From Flavobacteriaceae bacterium (GTDB lineage Bacteria > Bacteroidota > Bacteroidia > Flavobacteriales > Flavobacteriaceae): a DNA stretch of 36,900 nt. The stretch covers positions 1-36,900 of the forward strand of contig CANHRI010000025.1 in assembly GCA_947463515.1 (NCBI GenBank). Direction: 5' to 3'. Within the stretch, counting starts at the first letter, position 1. The number at the start of each line of letters is the position of its first letter. The translations under genes were made by a program, and so were the position numbers. Below are positions 8,313 through 17,057 of the stretch, one piece after another. The notes beneath the pieces are model-generated. The model did not search any database, was not told the DNA's origin, and saw nothing but the letters and a program-made list of their open reading frames with translations.

Positions 8313-8855
8313 TTAAGGTTGTGTGACCAAATAAACGGCATCTTCGCCCTCGTTCTCTTGCCAACAAACTTTGACAACTTCATCGTTGATGGCATCCACT
8401 TGACGTCCCCGATAATCGGGCTGAATGGGTAAATGGCGACTAAATCGACGGTCTATTAGGGTCAGTAATTCCACTTCCGAAGGACGTCCAAAGGATTGAA
8501 TCGCGTTGAGAGCAGCGTTAATACTACGTCCGGTAAACAAAACATCGTCTATAAAAACGACTTTTTGATTTTCGACCAAAAAATCGATTTGTGTTTTATT
8601 GGCTTCCAAAGGTTTACCACTGCGGCGGAAATCATCGCGAAAAAAAGTGATGTCAAGAAATCCCAATCGAATTGGATGAACTCCGTAATCATTTTGCAAC
8701 AATTGGGTTAACCGTTGTGCAAGGTATTTCCCTCGCGGTTGCAGTCCAATCAATACGGTATGCTGAAAATCGGAATGATTCTCGATCAACTGACAAGCCA
8801 AACGATGCAGGATAATGTGTACTTCGGTAGCATTGAGTAGTATTTTTTGACTCAT
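8313..8855 (-). CDS. pyrR: Bifunctional pyr operon regulator / uracil phosphoribosyltransferase PyrR
   Basis: A 180-residue PRTase-fold protein. Seen: MSQKILLNATEVHIILHRLA at the N-terminus, GLQPRGKYLA, and the PRPP-binding signature VVFIDDVLFTGRSINAAL (about 100-117), followed by DRRFSRHLPIQPDYRGR. PyrR binds pyr mRNA in response to UMP/PRPP in Gram-positives; in Bacteroidota its regulatory mode is not settled. The frame extends to an ATG at 8912, but that would start inside the terminator of the upstream gene. The ATG at 8855 matches the family N-terminus and lies 20-30 bases after a good promoter. First gene of the pyr-rnz operon. Confidence 0.95.
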   Translation of the reverse strand: MSQKILLNATEVHIILHRLACQLIENHSDFQHTVLIGLQPRGKYLAQRLTQLLQNDYGVHPIRLGFLDITFFRDDFRRSGKPLEANKTQIDFLVENQKVVFIDDVLFTGRSINAALNAIQSFGRPSEVELLTLIDRRFSRHLPIQPDYRGRQVDAINDEVVKVCWQENEGEDAVYLVTQP

Positions 8856-8878
8856 GGAGAAGTGTGCTGTTTGGGTGG

Positions 8879-8912
8879 TAAAAGTACGGATTTTTTCTTC
8901 ATCATCATTCAA
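8879..8912 (-). promoter_or_regulatory. Promoter of pyrR operon
   Basis: On the minus strand TTG (8912-8910), a 23-base spacer and TACTTTTA (8886-8879) fit the Bacteroidota TTG / TAnnTTTG pattern except for the final base. The -33 part touches the terminator T-run of the upstream glutathione peroxidase gene. Predicted transcript start is about 15-20 bases before the ATG at 8855. Confidence 0.5.
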
Positions 8913-8936
8913 AAAAAATCCCCTGACGAACAGGGG
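8911..8936 (-). terminator. Terminator of glutathione peroxidase gene
   Basis: Minus strand: CCCCTG (8936-8931), loop TTCGT, CAGGGG (8925-8920), then a T-run (8918-8911). It begins 7 bases past the stop codon. Confidence 0.9.
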
Positions 8937-8942
8937 AAACTA

Positions 8943-9539
8943 TTATTTGGAAATCCAATCCACAATTTTAGCATCCATTGGGGAAACTTGAGGCGAAATC
9001 ACTTGCTCCAAATGACCGTCGGCACCGATGAGATATTTTTGAAAGTTCCATTCTACGCGACTGTCTTGCAACCCGTTTCGGGATTGTTGGGTTAAAAATT
9101 GATACACCTCACACATATCACTACCTTTTACCGATACTTTGGCCATCATAGGGAAACTTACGCCGTAGTTTTTTTGACAAAAAGTAGCAATTTCGGCATT
9201 GGTTCCCGGCTCTTGTTGCCCAAAATTATTGGCTGGAAAACCGACAATCACAAAATTTTTGTCTTTGAACTTTTGATACAACGCTTCCAAATCTTTGTAC
9301 TGAGGCGTCAATCCACATTTGGAGGCCGTATTTACAATTAAAATCTTCTTTCCTTTTAAAGAAGAAAAATCAAAGATGTTGCCTTCTAAATCTTCCACTT
9401 TAAATTGGTAAATCGTTTCTTTGGCCATAGAAATTTCGTTTTGTGTTGCCGGAATAGCTCCTTGGGCTATCGATATTTCACTTTGTTTGCAGGATAGCAA
9501 ACCATAAATTAAGGCAACAGTGATTAATTTTAGTTTCAT
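8943..9539 (-). CDS. Glutathione peroxidase family lipoprotein (probably thioredoxin-dependent)
   Basis: A 198-residue peroxidase with an added N-terminal lipoprotein signal: lipobox LLSC with Cys17, then a linker of about 25 residues. The catalytic domain shows VNTASKCGLTPQ with peroxidatic Cys75, FPANNFGQQEPG (Gln near 108) and EWNF (Trp164), the usual Cys-Gln-Trp set. Bacterial Cys-type enzymes of this family reduce peroxides, mostly with thioredoxin. The lipid anchor places it in the periplasm or envelope, an extra compared with the common cytoplasmic BsaA/BtuE forms of about 160 residues. Monocistronic, with its own terminator. Confidence 0.93.
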   Translation of the reverse strand: MKLKLITVALIYGLLSCKQSEISIAQGAIPATQNEISMAKETIYQFKVEDLEGNIFDFSSLKGKKILIVNTASKCGLTPQYKDLEALYQKFKDKNFVIVGFPANNFGQQEPGTNAEIATFCQKNYGVSFPMMAKVSVKGSDMCEVYQFLTQQSRNGLQDSRVEWNFQKYLIGADGHLEQVISPQVSPMDAKIVDWISK

Positions 9540-9676
9540 GAATTATTTTTGTTTAAAATTACGATAAAAATATTAAACACTTTTATCGAGTGCTTCCAAA
9601 AATTATGTTAATTTTCAAAAAATTGAAAACCAAAAGAATCGAACTTACGTAGATGATAAAATATTAAATAAAATTT

Positions 9677-10060
9677 GTGAAACCAATAGACGCTATTATG
9701 ACTCAGGAAGAATTGATTCGCGACCGTCAAAATACTGTAGTTGACTTGGCGGGACAAACGGTTGCAGCGCAAGCCACAGCGACTATTTATTGGAACCAAA
9801 AAACACGACAGGTATATGTTGATGCCTCGGGATTACCTTAACCGCCGAAAGGCAAAGTGTATCAAATATGGTCGCTTATGTTAACCCCAACACTCACGCC
9901 AACGAGCATTGGTTTACTCAACGATTTTACCAAAAATCCAGCTAAAGTATTTGCCGTGGAAACTACGGGTGATGCCCAAGCCTTTGGAATTACCCTTGAA
10001 CCTGCGGGAGGTAGCGCCACACCTACAATGGAGTAACTGTATACCCTCGGAAAAGTCTAA
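9677..10060 (+). pseudogene. Decayed anti-sigma factor (RskA-type C-terminal domain)
   Basis: One reading frame over 9677-10060 gives the C-terminal part of an anti-sigma-K-like protein: QNTVVDLAGQTVA, ATIYWNQKTRQVYVDASGLP, then PPKGKVYQIWSL, TPTSIGLLNDF, AFGITLEPAGGSATPTME and LYTLGKV. Two in-frame TAA codons break it (9839-9841 and 10034-10036). In both places related proteins often carry other residues (Gln in the ME-Q-LYTLG motif), so both could be CAA-to-TAA changes. The N-terminal sigma-binding and membrane parts are missing, and no sigma-factor gene is adjacent. Identified from family memory, not a search. Confidence 0.8.
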
Positions 10061-10087
10061 CCCTTTCAAAACACCCCCAAATCCAAA

Positions 10088-10120
10088 AAAAAGGTTCAAC
10101 AATGTACGTTGAACCTTTTT
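10088..10120. terminator. Bidirectional terminator
   Basis: AAAAAGGTTCAAC (10088-10100) and GTTGAACCTTTTT (10108-10120) are perfect complements around a 7-base loop, with A and T runs on both sides. It serves the dead plus-strand anti-sigma gene and the minus-strand ccsBA-like gene ending at 10134. Confidence 0.92.
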
Positions 10121-10133
10121 TCTTTACCGTTTA

Positions 10134-13100
10134 TTAAGCTTTTTTGGGCTTGGCGTAGAGCTTTCGATAGCGCCAAAATACAAAAGACGCAAACACCATA
10201 AAGATGATAAAAATTCGAATGTATATATCTACATTTTGTTTTTCCCCTGTCGCATACGAGTGCATCCCCGTAAGGTGGAAATTGACACCAAAATAGGTCA
10301 TCAAAATAGACGCAAATGCCAAAACACTCATAAAATTAAACGCAAACAAACCGCGTAAACCGGGCACTAGTCGGGCATGAATCACAAAAGCATACACCAT
10401 AATACTGATCAAAGCCCAGGTTTCTTTCGGGTCCCAACCCCAATATCGTCCCCAACTCTCATTGGCCCACTGTCCACCCAAAAAATTACCAATGGTCAAG
10501 AGCACCAAACCAATGGTTAAAGCCATTTCGTTGATATAGGTAATTTCCTTGATATGCAATTCCATGGCATTTTTATTTTTGGTTGTGGTCACCAACATCA
10601 AGAACATAGCCACAATTCCCAAAATCATTCCCAACGTAAATGGACCGTAACTGGCCACAATCACCGCCACATGGATCATCAACCAATACGAATTCAACAC
10701 GGGTTGCAAGTTGGCAATCTGTGGATCCATCCAGCTCATGTGCGCGACCATCAAAATCATAGAGGCGACAAAGGTTCCCGCAGCAATGGTTAATTTCGAC
10801 TTTTTATCAAACGCTAAGGTGAAAAACATCGTCGCCCAGGCCACATAAATCATACTTTCATACGCATCACTCCAAGGTGCATGTCCCGACACATACCAGC
10901 GGGCAATTAACCCTAAAGTATGGGTCGCAAACAAAAGACCAATGATGACATGAAAAGTAGTGATAGCATACCGCAACGGTTTGTTGTTGGTGAAAATTTG
11001 AACAATCACTAAGATCAACATAAGGCTCCCCGCCAACATATACCAGGTAAATAAACTGCGAAATACATCGTATTTGTTCAAGAGTATTTCGGAGGTGATT
11101 TGATCGTCGGTGGGACGAACGGCTTTGCCAAACTTCTTTTGGTAATCTTCAATCCCCTGAAGCAACGTATTGGCCATTGTATAGTTTTGGGTAGTAGCGC
11201 CTTTGCCTAATTCATTGAGATAATACGGAAACGCATTTTTAATTTTATCCAAATCCGTACCAGTAGGTTGATTGATTTCCATAAAAGAAACCCATTTGTT
11301 GCTTTTATCATTAGGCACTGGAAAAATCTTCAAAATTCCCCCGTACATCGCACTAAACATGAGGTTGATTTTCTTATCAGCCTCTACAAAGTCTTTTTGA
11401 AAGTTATTGGGATTTGTTGTTTTATACGCATCATCGAGATAAGGCGATAATTTGTAGTTCCCTTCAGGCGTGATAAAGTCTTTGAATCGAACGTACTTCG
11501 CCTCTTTGCCCACCCCGATTAACTTGCGAATACTATCATTCCCGCGTTTTAAATAAATGATGGGCAAATTTTCCCAAGCTTTCGGATACATGACCATGGA
11601 GAGAAAGACCTGATCGGCATTAAGTCCTTCATAGGTATCGCTTTTACTCACTTTTCGCAACAATTCAGAGGAGAACGTATTGACGGGTTTCATCCGTCCG
11701 CCTTCATCTTGAATGACTAAGCGTCCAAATTGTGCCGCTTGTTTTTCAGGAACTGCGTATTTTTTTACCGAATCTAAATAATTGAACACTATCTCTTTTT
11801 TGGTCTTGACAGGAGTGTGTTGGTGTCCGTCATGATCTGAATGTTGCGCAGACAGGGAGCCTGATAATCCAAACAATAAAAGAAGCGTTAAGGCGGCTTT
11901 CTGTTCTTTGAGTTGTCCTAACTTTCGTTTTAAACTTGCAAAGCGTGTGTTTTTGTCAAATAAAATGGCCAACATGGCAAAAAACAGTAAGAAATAACCA
12001 ATGTAGGTAATCAATGTCCCCCAGAAATCATGGTTTACCGAGAGAATGGTTCCCTTTTCATCCGGATCAAATGAAGATTGGAAAAAACGATATCCCCCAT
12101 AATCTAAGATATGATTCATGTATATCTCAGCATCGGTCTTTTTCGCTTTATCAATGACGGTTACTATACTTTTGAAAGCGGAGTAACTTTTTTCTGTTCC
12201 TGGATATTTATCGGCGATAAAATCGTTCAACTTCATTGAAAACGGCAATTCGTATACCTTACTTCCAAATTGGAGTGTAAATTCTAAATCACCCACTTTA
12301 ATGATGCGTGGTTCACCTGTTTTTCCTTTAGAACCTACTAAAGTCACCCGTTCCGTTTTGCCGCCAGTGTGAATTTGTACGGTGAGTGCATCATCGGAGT
12401 TTTTGGCTTTGTAATCGCCTCCAGAGACAAAATCTTTTACGCCACGCATCGGAGGCTCGGGAAATACAAATTGCGATCCTCCCACATTATATAAGGAACG
12501 TAACATCAATGCGGCTTCGGTATTGGCCGTGACGTCTCCTTTTAATTGATCAGCCATGCGCATGAAGTTTCCAGTAAATGGCGTCTTTATTGTTGAATTA
12601 GTTCCATCTGAAGTGATATTGATGGCTCCTTCCATGGGTTTGTTAAAAGCAAACAGCAAGCCGTGAATACTTTGTACCTCTCCTTCGGCTAGAAAATGTT
12701 CGTGTCGCTCGCCATTGCCCGCTTCGACTAGTTTGAAATACAATTTCCCTTTTGGATCAGCTTTGATGGACTCCTTCACATTCATCAAGAAACTGTCGTA
12801 TTCAATGGTAAACGGAACGGTGTCAAAACGTTCTTCAAGGGCAAAATGATTGGAAGCAAACGGAGGATACACCGCTTCTGTGAGGATCAATGGTTTTTCT
12901 AAAATACGACGTTTTAATTCCCCTTTATAATTTCCATCCACCAATACAGTAAGGAATGTTCGATCGGAATAAAACTGATTGGCACTTTCGCCTTCACGGA
13001 TAGGCATCATCCCTTCGTAACTGATGTAACGGGTAATTCCGGCGCCAATGATGATAAATATAAAAGAAAGATGCAATAACAAAGTGGCCCAATTTTTACG

Positions 13101-13319
13101 CAAATGCAATTGGTAGCGCTTAATGTTTCCAATAAAGTTAATTAAGAAAAAGAAAAGAATGAGTTCAAACCAACGGGTATTGTAGACCCAAATCCGAGCC
13201 GTGTCGGTATTGTAAGCACTCTCAATAAACGTTCCCGCTGCCATAGCGGCGGCATACAGAATGAACAAAACCGCCATTAAACGGGTGGAAAACAAGAGCG
13301 CAAGAATTCGATTCGCCAT
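10134..13319 (-). CDS. ccsA: Fused cytochrome c biogenesis protein (ResB/Ccs1 plus CcsA/ResC)
   Basis: A 1061-residue membrane protein for system II cytochrome c maturation, which carries heme across the membrane and attaches it to apocytochrome c. N-terminal ResB-like half: several TM segments in 1-120 (ALLFSTRLMAVLFILYAA, WATLLLHLSFIFIIIGAGI), a large periplasmic part, and a TM near 430-450. The middle holds a hydrophobic stretch plus a His-rich HSDHDGHQH at about 490. C-terminal CcsA half: multiple TMs, conserved His residues and the tryptophan-rich heme-handling motif GRYWGWDPKETWALI near 955-970. The fusion is usual in Bacteroidota and epsilonproteobacteria. Confidence 0.95.
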   Translation of the reverse strand: MANRILALLFSTRLMAVLFILYAAAMAAGTFIESAYNTDTARIWVYNTRWFELILFFFLINFIGNIKRYQLHLRKNWATLLLHLSFIFIIIGAGITRYISYEGMMPIREGESANQFYSDRTFLTVLVDGNYKGELKRRILEKPLILTEAVYPPFASNHFALEERFDTVPFTIEYDSFLMNVKESIKADPKGKLYFKLVEAGNGERHEHFLAEGEVQSIHGLLFAFNKPMEGAINITSDGTNSTIKTPFTGNFMRMADQLKGDVTANTEAALMLRSLYNVGGSQFVFPEPPMRGVKDFVSGGDYKAKNSDDALTVQIHTGGKTERVTLVGSKGKTGEPRIIKVGDLEFTLQFGSKVYELPFSMKLNDFIADKYPGTEKSYSAFKSIVTVIDKAKKTDAEIYMNHILDYGGYRFFQSSFDPDEKGTILSVNHDFWGTLITYIGYFLLFFAMLAILFDKNTRFASLKRKLGQLKEQKAALTLLLLFGLSGSLSAQHSDHDGHQHTPVKTKKEIVFNYLDSVKKYAVPEKQAAQFGRLVIQDEGGRMKPVNTFSSELLRKVSKSDTYEGLNADQVFLSMVMYPKAWENLPIIYLKRGNDSIRKLIGVGKEAKYVRFKDFITPEGNYKLSPYLDDAYKTTNPNNFQKDFVEADKKINLMFSAMYGGILKIFPVPNDKSNKWVSFMEINQPTGTDLDKIKNAFPYYLNELGKGATTQNYTMANTLLQGIEDYQKKFGKAVRPTDDQITSEILLNKYDVFRSLFTWYMLAGSLMLILVIVQIFTNNKPLRYAITTFHVIIGLLFATHTLGLIARWYVSGHAPWSDAYESMIYVAWATMFFTLAFDKKSKLTIAAGTFVASMILMVAHMSWMDPQIANLQPVLNSYWLMIHVAVIVASYGPFTLGMILGIVAMFLMLVTTTKNKNAMELHIKEITYINEMALTIGLVLLTIGNFLGGQWANESWGRYWGWDPKETWALISIMVYAFVIHARLVPGLRGLFAFNFMSVLAFASILMTYFGVNFHLTGMHSYATGEKQNVDIYIRIFIIFMVFASFVFWRYRKLYAKPKKA

Positions 13320-13336
13320 TTTATTTTAAATTTACG

Positions 13337-13344
13337 CAAAAGTA
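13337..13344 (-). promoter_or_regulatory. Candidate -7 box of the ccsBA-like gene
   Basis: Minus strand TACTTTTG matches TAnnTTTG exactly and lies 17 bases before the ATG at 13319. The -33 region is T-rich without a clear TTG. Confidence 0.5.
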
Positions 13345-13423
13345 ACGCAAAAAATAAAAAACATCGTGGCGAATGCATGGAATTTAAAGGAATATTAGGA
13401 AATGTTGTGAAAGCATGCGTCAA

Positions 13424-13453
13424 TTGACAAATTCCCTTTTTTTACTACCTTTA
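13424..13453 (+). promoter_or_regulatory. Promoter of the DUF2520-kdsC-ubiA-maf operon
   Basis: TTG (13424-13426), a 19-base spacer and TACCTTTA (13446-13453) fit the Bacteroidota vegetative promoter. The box ends 5 bases before the ATG at 13459, so the mRNA would be leaderless or nearly so. Confidence 0.6.
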
Positions 13454-13458
13454 CAACC

Positions 13459-14208
13459 ATGATACGATTGGTCATTATTGGCTCTGGAAATGTGGCACAG
13501 CATCTGATTCAAGCTTTTCAAAAGTCGCTAGTTCAGGTGGTCGCACGTCACCCAGAAACGTTGAATTCGCTTTCAATCCCTTGTCCCGTAGTGACTACGA
13601 TGTCCGAAGTCGGCGACGCGGATGTGTATTTGCTTGCCGTGAGTGACCATGCTATTACTTCTTTGGCACATGAAATTCCTGGAACGGGCAAATTGGTGGT
13701 ACACACCTCGGGTGCAACAGGAATGCACGTACTTCCCAATCACCATCGCAAAGGCATATTTTACCCGTTGCAAACGTTTACCAAAGGAAAACTATTGGAG
13801 TACAGTTCGATACCCTTTTGCCTAGAAGCTGAGAAGGCCGAAGATTACGCCCTTTTGGAGCAACTTGCTCGTACCGTTTCCCATGCCATTTTTCCTATTG
13901 ATGAACAGCAACGCTTGGCCTTGCATTTGGCGGCTGTATTTGTGTGTAATTTCACCAATCATCTGTACCTATTGGGCGCTGACATTTGTGCTGAACACCA
14001 CGTTTCGTTTGATGTGCTAAAACCTTTGATACTGGAAACCGCGGCCAAAGTACAAACCCTCTATCCGATGCAAGCCCAAACAGGTCCGGCACTTCGTGGC
14101 GATACAGCCACATTGGAACGGCACAAAACGATGCTCACACAACCTTATCCGAAAGAAATCTATCAATTACTCACGCAATCCATTATTGATCATGTCCAAA
14201 AGCTATAA
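13459..14208 (+). CDS. Rossmann-like and DUF2520 domain protein
   Basis: A 249-residue protein with an N-terminal NAD(P)-binding fold (MIRLVIIGSGNVAQHLIQAF, GxGNVA at about 8-13) and a C-terminal helical DUF2520 domain containing FVCNFTNHLYLLGADICAE and TGPALRGD. It resembles 6-phosphogluconate/ketopantoate-type dehydrogenases in layout, but the substrate is unknown. It heads an operon: the next gene starts 17 bases before this one stops. This association with a KdsC-like phosphatase, UbiA and Maf is common in flavobacteria, as far as I recall. Confidence 0.88.
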   Translation: MIRLVIIGSGNVAQHLIQAFQKSLVQVVARHPETLNSLSIPCPVVTTMSEVGDADVYLLAVSDHAITSLAHEIPGTGKLVVHTSGATGMHVLPNHHRKGIFYPLQTFTKGKLLEYSSIPFCLEAEKAEDYALLEQLARTVSHAIFPIDEQQRLALHLAAVFVCNFTNHLYLLGADICAEHHVSFDVLKPLILETAAKVQTLYPMQAQTGPALRGDTATLERHKTMLTQPYPKEIYQLLTQSIIDHVQKL

Positions 14209-14719
14209 AGAAATTATGAATGACATTACGACGTTTGTCTTTGATGTCGATGGGGTATTAACCGACGGTACTGTACACGTGTCCCCTACCGGAGAAATGC
14301 TCCGCGAGATGCATATTCGCGATGGTTTTGCTATGAAAGCGGCCTTAGAAAGTGGGTATTCGGTTTGCATAATTTCAGGCGGAAGTAATGAAGGCGTTCG
14401 GATTCGTTTGCGCAATTTGGGCATTACTGATATTTACTTGGGTACTCCCGACAAGGTGGAAACCTTTACAGAATACTGTGAACTTTACCAAATAAACCCT
14501 GCACAAGTATTGTATATGGGCGATGATATTCCCGATTACCATGTCATGCAACAGGTAGGCTTACCCACTTGTCCACAAGATGCTAGTCCCGAAATCAAAG
14601 CGATTTCCCGCTACATATCCCATAAAAATGGTGGAAAAGGTGCCGTACGGGAAGTCATAGAGCAAGTGATGAAGGTGCAAGGCAAATGGCACACCTACTA
14701 CAACGGTCAACACGATTAA
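14192..14719 (+). CDS. KdsC-like HAD phosphatase (3-deoxy-manno-octulosonate-8-phosphatase family)
   Basis: A 175-residue HAD hydrolase. Motif I is FVFDVDGVLTDG with the Asp pair near residues 16 and 18; then CIISGGSNEGVRIR (motif II Ser), and VLYMGDDIPDYHVM (motif IV). The small size without a large cap domain and the C-terminal NGGKGAVREVIEQV tail are typical of KdsC, which removes phosphate from Kdo-8-P in LPS core synthesis. Start at ATG 14192 (MSKSYKEIMND) rather than the longer in-frame ORF. It overlaps the DUF2520 gene by 17 bases. Confidence 0.9.
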   Translation: MSKSYKEIMNDITTFVFDVDGVLTDGTVHVSPTGEMLREMHIRDGFAMKAALESGYSVCIISGGSNEGVRIRLRNLGITDIYLGTPDKVETFTEYCELYQINPAQVLYMGDDIPDYHVMQQVGLPTCPQDASPEIKAISRYISHKNGGKGAVREVIEQVMKVQGKWHTYYNGQHD

Positions 14720-14746
14720 TTTTAAAAAGTTATTGAATATACTACC

Positions 14747-15682
14747 ATGAACTACTTCAAACTTATACGGTTTCAGAATTTACTTTTACTAGCCTTTATG
14801 CTCCTCATTTTCCGGTATGGTTTTTTGATGCAACAAAATATCCCTTTAGCCTTAACCGATATTGAATACAGTCTTTTTATTTTAGCCATGGTATGCATCG
14901 CGGCTGGAGGTTATGTCATTAATGATATTTTTGATCAAGAGGTCGATGCACACAACAAACCAGAGCGCCGTATCATTGGGGTTTCCATTTCGGAAGAAAA
15001 AGGCTACTATGCTTATGGAGCGCTCTCAATTTTGGGCGTATCCTTGGGCTTTTATCTATCCAATGTGATTGAAAAACCCGGATTTGCGGTGTTCTACGTT
15101 TTGGTAGTAGCCCTGTTGTATGTGTATGCCGCTTCACTCAAACAAATGCCTGTTATCGGAAATTTGGTGGTGGCCTTGTTGGCCGGTGCAAGTATTTTAT
15201 TTATCGTGATTTTTGACCTCTATCCGGTCACCTACGATGGCAATCGGCAAACGATGAAAGTCATGTTTGACATGCTCAAAGATTACGCGTTATTTGCCGT
15301 GGTACTCACCTTTTTACGTGAAATCATTAAAGACCAAGAAGATATTAAAGGCGACCAGCAAGAGGGATTACAAACCTTACCTATTGTTTTAGGGCAGCAA
15401 AAAACGAATTACATTACCGCCCTCATTGCGCTTGCCGCGGGGGTTGTATTACTAATCTATACGTTTACTCAGGTATTGGAATACAAACTTTGGATTACCG
15501 TAATATATGCCACTGTTACGGTGATTGCGCCCTTATTTTGGGTGGCGATTAAGGCGTGGTCGGCGCGAGAAAAAGCCGATTATCGATTGATGAGTCGCGT
15601 ACTCAAATTGATTTTCTTTTTTGGTATCCTCTCCATTGCAGTACTCACCTATAACGTGATTCAAAATGCCCAAACCGTTTAA
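14747..15682 (+). CDS. UbiA family prenyltransferase
   Basis: A 311-residue polytopic membrane protein. The first aspartate-rich motif of UbiA enzymes is NDIFDQEVDAHNKPERR (about 64-80). The second is in REIIKDQEDIKGDQQEG (about 196-212). Eight or nine hydrophobic segments follow the family pattern. UbiA enzymes attach polyprenyl chains to aromatic or polar acceptors; flavobacterial members at this locus are often labelled geranylgeranylglycerol-phosphate geranylgeranyltransferase, but the acceptor cannot be read from sequence. It overlaps the maf-like gene by 17 bases. Confidence 0.9.
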   Translation: MNYFKLIRFQNLLLLAFMLLIFRYGFLMQQNIPLALTDIEYSLFILAMVCIAAGGYVINDIFDQEVDAHNKPERRIIGVSISEEKGYYAYGALSILGVSLGFYLSNVIEKPGFAVFYVLVVALLYVYAASLKQMPVIGNLVVALLAGASILFIVIFDLYPVTYDGNRQTMKVMFDMLKDYALFAVVLTFLREIIKDQEDIKGDQQEGLQTLPIVLGQQKTNYITALIALAAGVVLLIYTFTQVLEYKLWITVIYATVTVIAPLFWVAIKAWSAREKADYRLMSRVLKLIFFFGILSIAVLTYNVIQNAQTV

Positions 15683-16244
15683 AATCATCCTTGCTTCGGG
15701 TTCGCCCAGACGTCAACAGTTCTTCAAGGAATTGGATTTGGACTTTGAAATTCGACTTAAAGAAATTGACGAAGTGTATCCCGATACGTTGCGGGAAGAG
15801 GCGATTACCAATTATATAGCGCTCGAAAAAGCCCGTGCTTTTGAAGGTTCATTGGCCGACGGCGAACTGCTTATCACCAGCGATACCTTAGTTTGGCTCA
15901 ACGATCGTGCCTTAGGGAAACCTAAAGATTACGACTACGCAGTGGCTATGTTGCAGCAATTGTCGGGCGTGACCCACGAGGTAATTACTTCCGTATGCTT
16001 TAAAACGACAAGATCGGAGGAGTTGTTGTTTGATAAAACAAAAGTGACTTTTGCTCCCTTAGATCTAGATGCCATTCACTACTACCTCAACCGATACCAA
16101 CCCTTTGACAAAGCGGGTGCTTATGGGATTCAGGATTGGATTGGACTCACCGGCATAGCCAAAATCGAGGGATCCTACACCAATGTTGTTGGCTTACCGA
16201 CTGAAAAAGTTTATCGCTTTTTAACAACACACTACTTAAAATAG
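15666..16244 (+). CDS. maf: Maf-like nucleoside triphosphate pyrophosphatase
   Basis: A 192-residue protein with the Maf signature ILASGSPRRQQFFKELDL at the N-terminus, then SDTLVWLNDRALGKPKD (catalytic Asp region) and KAGAYGIQDWIG in the C-terminal half. Maf proteins hydrolyse dTTP/UTP or modified nucleotides to monophosphates and are linked to septum inhibition. The start is ATG 15666, inside the end of the prenyltransferase gene. Confidence 0.95.
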   Translation: MPKPFKIILASGSPRRQQFFKELDLDFEIRLKEIDEVYPDTLREEAITNYIALEKARAFEGSLADGELLITSDTLVWLNDRALGKPKDYDYAVAMLQQLSGVTHEVITSVCFKTTRSEELLFDKTKVTFAPLDLDAIHYYLNRYQPFDKAGAYGIQDWIGLTGIAKIEGSYTNVVGLPTEKVYRFLTTHYLK

Positions 16245-16282
16245 TTGTACTTTTAAGGGAATAAAAAATACCGATTCAATTC

Positions 16283-16528
16283 ATGGAAACGGAACAAGAG
16301 CTCAATGCCAAGATTTTAAAAATTACCATGGTGATTCGCGATAATTATCCCGAATTGCACCAATACCTCAACGAAATGCCTATCACGATTCCCGTGGATC
16401 AAAATCCGGAGATTAATGTGCAACATTTAAGAAAGTATTACGATTCGTTGGTGGCGATTTTCCGGAATTATGTCGCCGAGCACCAACTCAATTACATTAA
16501 CCAACGCAACATAGAAGGTCATTTATAA
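16283..16528 (+). CDS. Small conserved flavobacterial protein of unknown function
   Basis: An 81-residue acidic soluble protein without signal or membrane segment. It is mostly helical (METEQELNAKILKITMVIRD...LHQYLNEMPI) with a conserved-looking centre HLRKYYDSLVAIFRNYV. It lies 38 bases after maf and ends 1 base before the MscS-like gene, so it is co-transcribed and probably coupled to that channel. Not recognised as a named family. Confidence 0.75.
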   Translation: METEQELNAKILKITMVIRDNYPELHQYLNEMPITIPVDQNPEINVQHLRKYYDSLVAIFRNYVAEHQLNYINQRNIEGHL

Positions 16529-16529
16529 T

Positions 16530-17057
16530 ATGGATTTCCAACGTTTTTCCGCTGAAATTATCGCGACTTTAATCGTCATTATTGCGGTGATTGTATTTCG
16601 TATGGTGATGGCTAAACTCGTTCGTCGTTATGCCCAAAACAACCATACACTAGAGCACCGTACTAATCTAGTTATCAAATACATAAATCTATTGATTAAC
16701 ATCGTTGCCTTCATAGCCCTAATCATTATTTGGGGCGTGCAACAAGAGGATATTTTTCTCACGGTCTCCTCTGTAACAACTGTGATTGGGGTTGCCATGT
16801 TTGCTCAATGGTCGATTTTAAGCAATGTGACTTCGGGAGTGATTCTCTTTTTCTTTTTTCCTTTTAAAATTGGCGACGTGATTAAAATTCATGATAAAGA
16901 TTTTCCGGTGGAAGGAGAAATTGAAGACATCAATGCCTTTCATGTGGATTTGCGCACACGGGAAGGCGAACAGATCACCTATCCCAACAACCTCTTACTT
17001 CAAAAAGGAATCTCGATAGTGCAACATGAAGCCGACCCACGGGAATTTACGGATTAA
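16530..17057 (+). CDS. Short MscS-type mechanosensitive channel
   Basis: A 175-residue protein with TM segments at about 8-30, 50-72 and 82-112. The pore-lining region is VIGVAMFAQWSILSNVTSGVILFFFFPFKIGDVIKI (about 86-121; two parts of it are IGVAMFAQWSILSNVTSG and FFFPFKIGDVIKI). A compact beta domain follows (GEIEDINAFHVDLRTREGEQITYPNNLLLQ, shown in part). It is shorter than the 286 residues of E. coli MscS, lacking the C-terminal alpha/beta domain. These channels release solutes on osmotic downshock. Confidence 0.88.
   Translation: MDFQRFSAEIIATLIVIIAVIVFRMVMAKLVRRYAQNNHTLEHRTNLVIKYINLLINIVAFIALIIIWGVQQEDIFLTVSSVTTVIGVAMFAQWSILSNVTSGVILFFFFPFKIGDVIKIHDKDFPVEGEIEDINAFHVDLRTREGEQITYPNNLLLQKGISIVQHEADPREFTD

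Noticed and set aside
8856..8912. N-terminal extension of PyrR to ATG 8912
   Set aside because: It starts in the terminator of the upstream gene and covers the predicted promoter; ATG 8855 matches the family N-terminus.
10554..10793. ORFs on the plus strand inside the ccsBA-like gene and other antisense ORFs
   Set aside because: They are shadows of strongly supported genes, with no family resemblance.
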